A program made the translations under genes and the position numbers. Shown here one piece after another: positions 53,893 through 64,000 of a stretch of 64,000 nt of DNA (within the stretch, counting starts at the first letter, position 1; each line of letters opens with the position of its first letter). The stretch is taken from NCBI GenBank assembly GCA_000231825.2, contig AFXF02001797.1:1-64000 (forward strand), written 5' to 3'. The DNA is from Tetrahymena elliotti 4EA (taxonomy: Eukaryota; Ciliophora; Oligohymenophorea; Hymenostomatida; Tetrahymenidae). The notes under the pieces are model-generated. The model was not told the origin of the DNA and did no database searches. It saw only the letters and a program-made list of their open reading frames with translations.

Positions 53893-55131
53893 ATGGAAAT
53901 TAGTAACTCAATACACTCAATACAGATTAATGAGCGAGCTTTTCCTATTTTCTTTTGTAAAACGCATCCAAAATATGAATTAAATCTTATATGTAAAGAA
54001 AAATAATGTCCTCACATGGGTTTAATATGTGCTAAATGCTTGGAAGAATTTCATACAAATAAAATGCATAACAAAACTAGCTTTTTAGGTGTAGATGATA
54101 TTATTAACACATGCTTAAAAGTTGCTACTCCTGTAATTTTATCAGAGAATACTCATCCTGCTTATTTTAAAGATACTAGCTATGATAGCTAATTTTATAA
54201 GCTGGATTTAGTTTGTAAAAGTATCATAGAAAAGCTTAAAGACTTTTAGTTGAGGATCAATTCCTTGATCAAAAAACTTGAGCTCAATCTAAAGGAAAAC
54301 ATATTATACATAAGAAAAAAAGCAGTAAATAATCTTGGAGATGTAGGAGAACTTTTAAATCTTTTACACTAAAAAGTAGGATATTCTGAAATTTAAGATA
54401 AAAGTTCCCTGCTAAAAGAAACTTAAAAAGAACTCTCAATCTTAAAAGATATTACATAAAATTCATTAAATTTTAACAACTAATAAAAAAACTAAAAATT
54501 GAGCTATGTAAATAATAAATTAAATAATTTTAGCAAAACAATTTTTTCTGAAGAAAATAAATAAAAGAAATTCACAGACATAATTAATCGAATAACATCT
54601 AATTTATCATTAGATGGAAAGATCATACAAATATAAGAAATAAATTAATATATCAGTAATTATGAATAAGATCTTTTGGATTATGAACTTGAAATTAATA
54701 GAGAAATTGATACAATCATAGACTAAACATAATAATTTATCAAAAAATATTATAAAATAAAAGAAAATAATTAAAATGAAAATAAATAATACTAATAATA
54801 ATTTTATTAAATGTAATAATTATAGAAAAATAAAATCTATACAAATATAACTTTAAGCAAATAGCACTCATTAATGAACAATTTTTATAATGGACATGTC
54901 CCTTGTTGGATTCAGCTAGTAGATATACTTAAAGATGTATCTTTAAGCTAAAATATTATTGCATCCATATCAAAAGGTGATTTAATTATAAAATATTTAA
55001 AAACTGATGTATAAACTCTTTTACAAAATGATTCTTTTCTTGATGCATTTACTAATCAAAATATATTTGAATACTAAAATGATGATCTTTAATAACTATA
55101 ATTACCTCTGCTATCCTTATATAGCTTCTGA
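53893..55131 (+). CDS. B-box-type zinc finger and coiled-coil protein
   Basis: Single exon of 413 codons (412 aa). Near the N-terminus (residues about 22-65) lies a B-box-like cluster: CKTHPKYELNLICKEKQCPH, then GLICAKCLEEFHTNKMHNK, with the C-x2-H...C...C...C-x2-C...H...H ligand order of TRIM-type B-boxes. No RING precedes it. The middle (about 100-330) is a long charged helical region (IIEKLKDFQLRINSLIKKLE; KETQKELSILKDITQ; DYELEINREIDTIIDQTQQF) compatible with a coiled coil, followed by a Q-rich run. The C-terminus (PCWIQLVDILKDVSLSQN onward) is more hydrophobic and unassigned. Ciliates have many B-box/coiled-coil proteins of unknown role; a scaffold is the cautious view. Confidence 0.75.
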
Positions 55132-55714
55132 TCAAAAAATTTTAACAACTTTAAATTAATAATTAAAAAAATAAATAAAAAGATAACATAAAAATAAAAC
55201 TAATTATTCTATTTCTTTTCACTTATCCTACTACTCTAGATTTATATGTAATTAAATTATATTTGTAAATCTTTCAAGTTAATTTTTCATTAAATAATAT
55301 TAAATTTCTTATTTCATTCAAAAATAACATGATAGAAGTAGAAAAATATAGCAAATCCTCCCATAATTAATCTCTAAAAAATTAATCCTAAAAATGTTTG
55401 TAAACAAATAAAAAATGCATCCTTACAAATACTTTTATATTTGAAGTGGTGTTTGTTTTTATCTGAGAATTCATATTCATTAATTCAAATTAAAATTTCA
55501 TCTGATTCTAACTATTTGTTTTTTTAAATTATTTGTTGATTGGTTAGATTTTCTTTTTAATGGTTGCTTTTTTGTTTTATTTAAATCAAAATTAAGTTTC
55601 TTTAAGATAAACAAAAAAAATAATTAATAAATTCTCACAATATGAAAAATTTATAGTTTAGTAGAAAAGAGGGAATGTTATCAGAAACTTAGAGATTTAG
55701 CTAGATAAATATAA
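55132..55714. other. AT-rich spacer between tandem genes
   Basis: Spacer before the USP gene, holding the 3' UTR of the B-box gene. No feature was recognised. Confidence 0.5.
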
Positions 55715-59915
<4,201 letters not shown>

Positions 59916-60259
59916 TAATTTACATTAAAATTTAATTCTATTTTAAATAAAATTAAATCAACATTATTTAGTAAATAAACTTTTTTGTTTGAAAAGTTGT
60001 TTTTTTATCTCTTTTTAAATAAAATAAAAAACTCTTATGAATAAAGATTTTATTTTTAGATTTTAAACCTTTAAAATTTGTAAAATATTATTTTTTATTT
60101 TAAAAATATATTGGATTCTTTTGTTCTACATAAAAATTTGTTTTGAAAATCTAAAAGATTTAGTTTTAATTTTGATATCTTTAATAATCAATTTATATTT
60201 AGGAAATATCTTGCTTTTTTTGCAAAATTTTAGCCATAATAGAATAAGCATTAAAATAA
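59916..60259. other. AT-rich spacer between tandem genes
   Basis: About 340 bases of A/T-rich sequence between the USP stop and the next plus-strand start. No feature was recognised. Confidence 0.5.
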
Positions 60260-62213
60260 ATGTAAAGGAGAGTCATTAGAAATTTAATAAAATAGAATTT
60301 ATTTAATAAGAACAACTGCTTTTAATCAGCAAACAGATTTTATAACTTGCCCTTTTAAAGGTTTTCTACATCATAAAAAGAAGATTTAGATATAAATTAG
60401 TTGAATAGCGAGATTGAAGAACTTAAAAAGAAAGTTGGAGCAAATAAATAGCCTAAAAGCTCTATAAAAGATGGTAATAAAACCCTTTTCAAATACATAT
60501 TGGAAAATATTAACTTGAAATAAAAAATTAGAATAATTAAATGAATTAAGTCAATTCGAAGCATTTTAATCTGCTTCTAGATATGCTTCATTAGAAAAAT
60601 TTGAGATGGCAGAGTAGAAATTTTAAGAAGCTTTGAACATACTAAATGAGTAGCAACCAGATAGAATAGATTTATAGATAATATTAATGAAAAGGTTAAT
60701 TAATTAGAATCAAAATTAGTTAATTTAGTGATAATAAATTCATTTTTAATGAAATAGATTAGCTTTAATGTACAAATTATAAGATAAAAATTACTTACTC
60801 ACACCAATATTAGAAGACTTATATTTTAAGCATCTAGCTTTTTACTCTTACAAAAATGTTGACTATATAAAAATTTTAAAGAATCTATTGACTCACTATT
60901 GCATTTATGACTTAGAAAGGGTAGATAAATATTTAGAAATTAATATTTTAGTTTTATTTTGATTTCTACTTTAGTTTGATGATTTTCACTTTTAATATAA
61001 ATTTGTTTGAATAATTTGTAGGGATCTATTTTTCTAGAAATGATTCTTGAATAACTTCAACAAGAAGAAATACCAAAAGTTATAGTCAGAGATATTTATT
61101 TATATGCTGGAGTAAATTAAATAAAATTATTATCTTATAAATAATTCCTTACTTTATTAGATAATACATGCTCTTTAAGGTGATGATTTCAATCAATCAG
61201 AAAGATTCTTTTAAGAATCTATATAAGCAGGATTATAGCCTATTTAAAAAGGTATATTTAATTAAATTAATATTTTCAAGCAAATTAATAATATTCAATA
61301 TAAGGTATTGCTTATAATAATCTTGCATGTGTTACTTATTGGAATTGTCTTAAGCTACTTTTAGAGCTTTCTCAAACTACAAAGGAAGAAGAAGAAAAAC
61401 AAAAATAATTATAAGCTGAAATATAAGAAAGAATTCAATTAATAGCTCCTTTGTTAAAAAGAGCATTTAATGCACTTGAATGTAGATTAATTAGACTTAA
61501 AATTTAGTATTTTATTTAAAAAATATTGAAAAATAGTTGAAGAAAAAAATAGATAAAAAGATTAGATAAATGAATAATAGTTTATGGTACTTAAAAAGCT
61601 TTTTGATGAGGAGTTAAAAGTATTTGATTTAACTGGTCTAGTAAGATAATTAATTTCTTTATAAATAATTAAAAAATTTATCATATTAAATAATATATTA
61701 GAAACCAGAAGATGTCTTACTTAAAAATCCTATGAGCTCAGTGTGTGCTATGAATATGGGTGAATTTCTATTTTATTCTGGAGATTTCAATGTAAAAAAT
61801 TTTTAAATAAATTTTATTTTTTAAATTTTTTAAATTTTTTTAATTTTAAAAATTTTTTAAATTTTTAGGCAAGCTAATTTTGGTTGCAAGTTAGTTAATA
61901 TTCTTCTACTAAGCTTGAATCTCTCCATCGTGTATTAAGAACCATAGTAGTTTCTGCTTTAGCTGCTAAAAAGTAAAATAAAATAGAATTTGCTGAAAAT
62001 TTACTAATTGATTGTTTGGAGTATTCTGAAAATTATACAACATTCAATAAAGTGTTTGCTCTTGAATCATATTCTTAAATTCTTAAACAGTAAGGAAGAA
62101 ATTATGAAGCTAATAGTTATTAGTAATAATCAGAAAATATAAGGAGAAGTTTATCATATTGGGATGAAAGAAAAGAAAATATTCTCATCCCAGATTACGA
62201 TTTTAAATTTTGA
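60260..62213 (+). CDS. mitochondrial TPR-repeat protein
   Basis: Multi-exon plus-strand gene. The start MQRRVIRNLIKQNLFNKNNC opens a leader of about 45 residues rich in Arg, Asn and Phe with no acids, a strong mitochondrial presequence; cleavage near RFST-SQKE is plausible. Exon 1 (60260-60473) joins in phase to 60532. The mature part has TPR-like helical pairs: FQSASRYASLEKFEMAEQKF QEALNILNEQ-type repeats, YKNVDYIKILKNLLTHYCI, SERFFQESIQAG, IAYNNLACVTYWNCLKLL and a final SALAAKKQNKIEFAENLLID. The chain ends SYWDERKENILIPDYDFKF. The repeat type and location recall TTC19-like respiratory-assembly factors, but no diagnostic motif was seen, so only mitochondrial TPR protein is claimed. Several middle exon edges are approximate. 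Confidence 0.72.
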
Positions 62214-63398
62214 GGTTTTCTTTCAAATTATATTTATCATAAAAAATATTTTGTTAAATTTTATTATTTATTTATTTAGTTTTTAAAAATAAAAAATACT
62301 AATATTTCAATAAAATCAAATTAAAAAATTAATATTTAGATACATTAAATAGAGATTATGTTATCATTCATAACTGAGTAAATAATTAATTGGTTTTATA
62401 TATATAATTTTTCTGAATTAAAGACTCATAAGAGCTAACATGAGACCATTAAAGTATGATTTCTTTCAAACCTTAGTCTATTTTATACAGAATAAACATA
62501 GTTATTTTAATTGATTTGAGAGTTAGAGTACATAGATATTTAGTAACAAAAAAATTAATTTGAGTAAGATTATTCATCATTAGTAATTGTCATAAATTAA
62601 ATTATTAGGTTTGAAAGGTATTGATAATTAAGATAAAATTTATTTATTACATTTTTATTTTCTTAGACTTTTTATTTTTCAATTCTACCTTTTTTTATTA
62701 ACATGTGATATCTTTAGAATATTTTGAATACATTTTATTAATAATAAACTTGCTCTTATTTTGTGATTATTTTTCATAGCTTAATAACTTACATTAAATT
62801 ATGACAGAAAATAATTTTATTAAAAATTAGAATTCATAAATTTTACATAATCTGAATAAATCTCTATTAATAATTATCAATTATTAATTTTCAAAATATT
62901 AGTATATCTTCAATTCATTTAAAATATCAAAATAACTTTCACATATACTCTAAAAGAGTACAATATTTAAGTTATAATTAGGTCTAATACTAAAATTATC
63001 AAAAGTAAAAAATATTATTTGGCGAGACCATTTTTTTGAATAACATATTGCTAACTTTAATTTTTTATCATCAAAAATTACATAATATTGAATTTTTTAA
63101 TTTAATCTCTTGGTTTATAATAATATAATATTTTTTTTGTGACTGGGATATGTAATATTTAAATTCTGGCTATTCGAGTTGATTGGCTTTAGTCAGTTGA
63201 AAATGAAAAAAAGCAAAGGTTGTCTTTTTTTTTTCGATTATAACTCATAACAACTACTTAATCTGAGTTATCGAAGAAATTAAAAAGCTCTTCAAAATTC
63301 TGCAAACAAATTCTATTAAAAATATAAATATTAAAAAGATAATAATCAAATCTCAAAAAGTAACAAATAATATTTTATTTTAAGAAAGTAAATATTCT
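62214..63398. other. AT-rich intergenic region
   Basis: A/T-rich gap between two plus-strand genes. No coding frame, RNA gene or repeat could be supported. Confidence 0.5.
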
Positions 63399-64000
63399 AT
63401 GGGTAATACATGCTGTTGTACCAACTAAGCATAAGATTAACAAAATTAGATAGAAGGAATAACTCAGCGCAAACCTGAGCTTCCTGAAAATGCATTTGAT
63501 GATGATTAAGAAAATACTACAACTAAAACAGGTAATCATTATTTAACGAAAATTAATACTAAATAAAAGGATTAATATCACCATTTAATTTCAAATAATG
63601 GATAGTCTTTCATCAGTTTAATGAAAATTCAAGCATTCCATATTCTTATTAAATTTAATTTCCAATTTATAGAAATGCATAGCTTAATTTAACATAAAAA
63701 ATATAAACAGGTAAAACTACTAAAGTAAATGCAGCTCCTAATCATGATGATTAAACAAATGCAAATTCTTTATAAAATGATAGAAAAGACTCCAGTAGAA
63801 GTGTTACTAAAGATGTTTATGACGATAATTAAAAAAATGCAGTGAGTTATACACATGATGTTGAGCCTAACTAGTAATTTCATCTTCCTGTTCCAGATAT
63901 TGCTAAGCCAATAACAGTTATTCCTGAATTTCTTAATGAAAATGCTAAAAATACTCTTTTAGCTTAAGGAGATTTTATTTATGATGAAGATACTCCTGAT
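63399..64000 (+). CDS. N-terminal MGNTCCC dual-acylation protein (partial)
   Basis: Runs off the right edge. Exon 1 is 63399-63531, the intron is 63532-63710 and exon 2 starts at 63711 with matching phase. The N-terminus MGNTCCCTN carries a Gly at position 2 followed by N and T, a good N-myristoylation site, with three adjacent cysteines at 5-7 available for palmitoylation. Such a pair anchors proteins stably to the plasma or ciliary memb­rane. The rest seen (about 140 residues) is acidic and Asn/Asp-rich (PELPENAFDDDQENTTTKT; GDFIYDEDTPD at the edge) with a short ordered-looking part (LPVPDIAKPITVIPEFLNE). No domain was recognised in the part present. Substrate status is inferred from sequence only. 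Confidence 0.75.

Overview
The window looks like macronuclear DNA of an oligohymenophorean ciliate, most likely Tetrahymena or a close relative. It is very AT-rich. Every recognisable gene reads in-frame TAA and TAG as glutamine and ends only at TGA. Genes are interrupted by short AT-rich GT...AG introns, mostly about 50 to 240 bases. Ordinary stop-to-stop ORFs are therefore nearly meaningless here, and the gene models below were built by hand with the ciliate code (TGA as the only stop).

Layout: (1) 0.8-6.1 kb: a LysM protein (minus), a Josephin deubiquitinase (minus) and N-myristoyltransferase NMT (plus, 7 exons). (2) 6.9-19.8 kb: one enormous minus-strand gene for a low-complexity N/Q/S/D/E-rich protein with a more ordered C-terminal domain. 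(3) 21.5-28.3 kb: a CFAP20-domain protein like CFAP20DC, then APC2, the cullin-like subunit of the anaphase-promoting complex. (4) 29.1-34.0 kb: a single-exon NRF-6-type membrane acyltransferase (minus) and a small CFAP97/Hemingway-like protein (plus). (5) 34.9-45.5 kb: a NEK/NIMA kinase (minus), a Q/N-rich protein (plus) and a large two-zinc-finger (RanBP2-type) protein with an SR stretch and a long prion-like His/Asn/Ser/Gln linker (plus). (6) 46.4-51.4 kb: an AGC kinase with an N-terminal TH1-like domain (minus) and a degenerate COQ7-like mitochondrial protein (minus). (7) 52.6-64.0 kb: a Rab GTPase, a B-box/coiled-coil protein, a DUSP+USP deubiquitinase, a mitochondrial TPR protein and the 5' part of an N-terminal MGNTCCC dual-acylation protein that runs off the window.

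There is no operon logic; each gene stands alone. Themes recur by function: cilia and cell cycle (CFAP20DC-like, CFAP97-like, NEK kinase, APC2), ubiquitin (Josephin, USP15-like, APC2) and lipid modification or membrane traffic (NMT, an apparent NMT substrate, Rab). No rRNA, CRISPR array or intact mobile element was seen. Non-genic features of note are a tRNA-Tyr-like cloverleaf at 52.2-52.3 kb, an (AT)n tract next to a perfect 16-bp palindrome at 28.7 kb, and an (ATT)n tract inside an intron at 7.06 kb. Exon boundaries are given where phase could be checked; the starts of the NEK kinase and of the RanBP2-finger gene remain unresolved.
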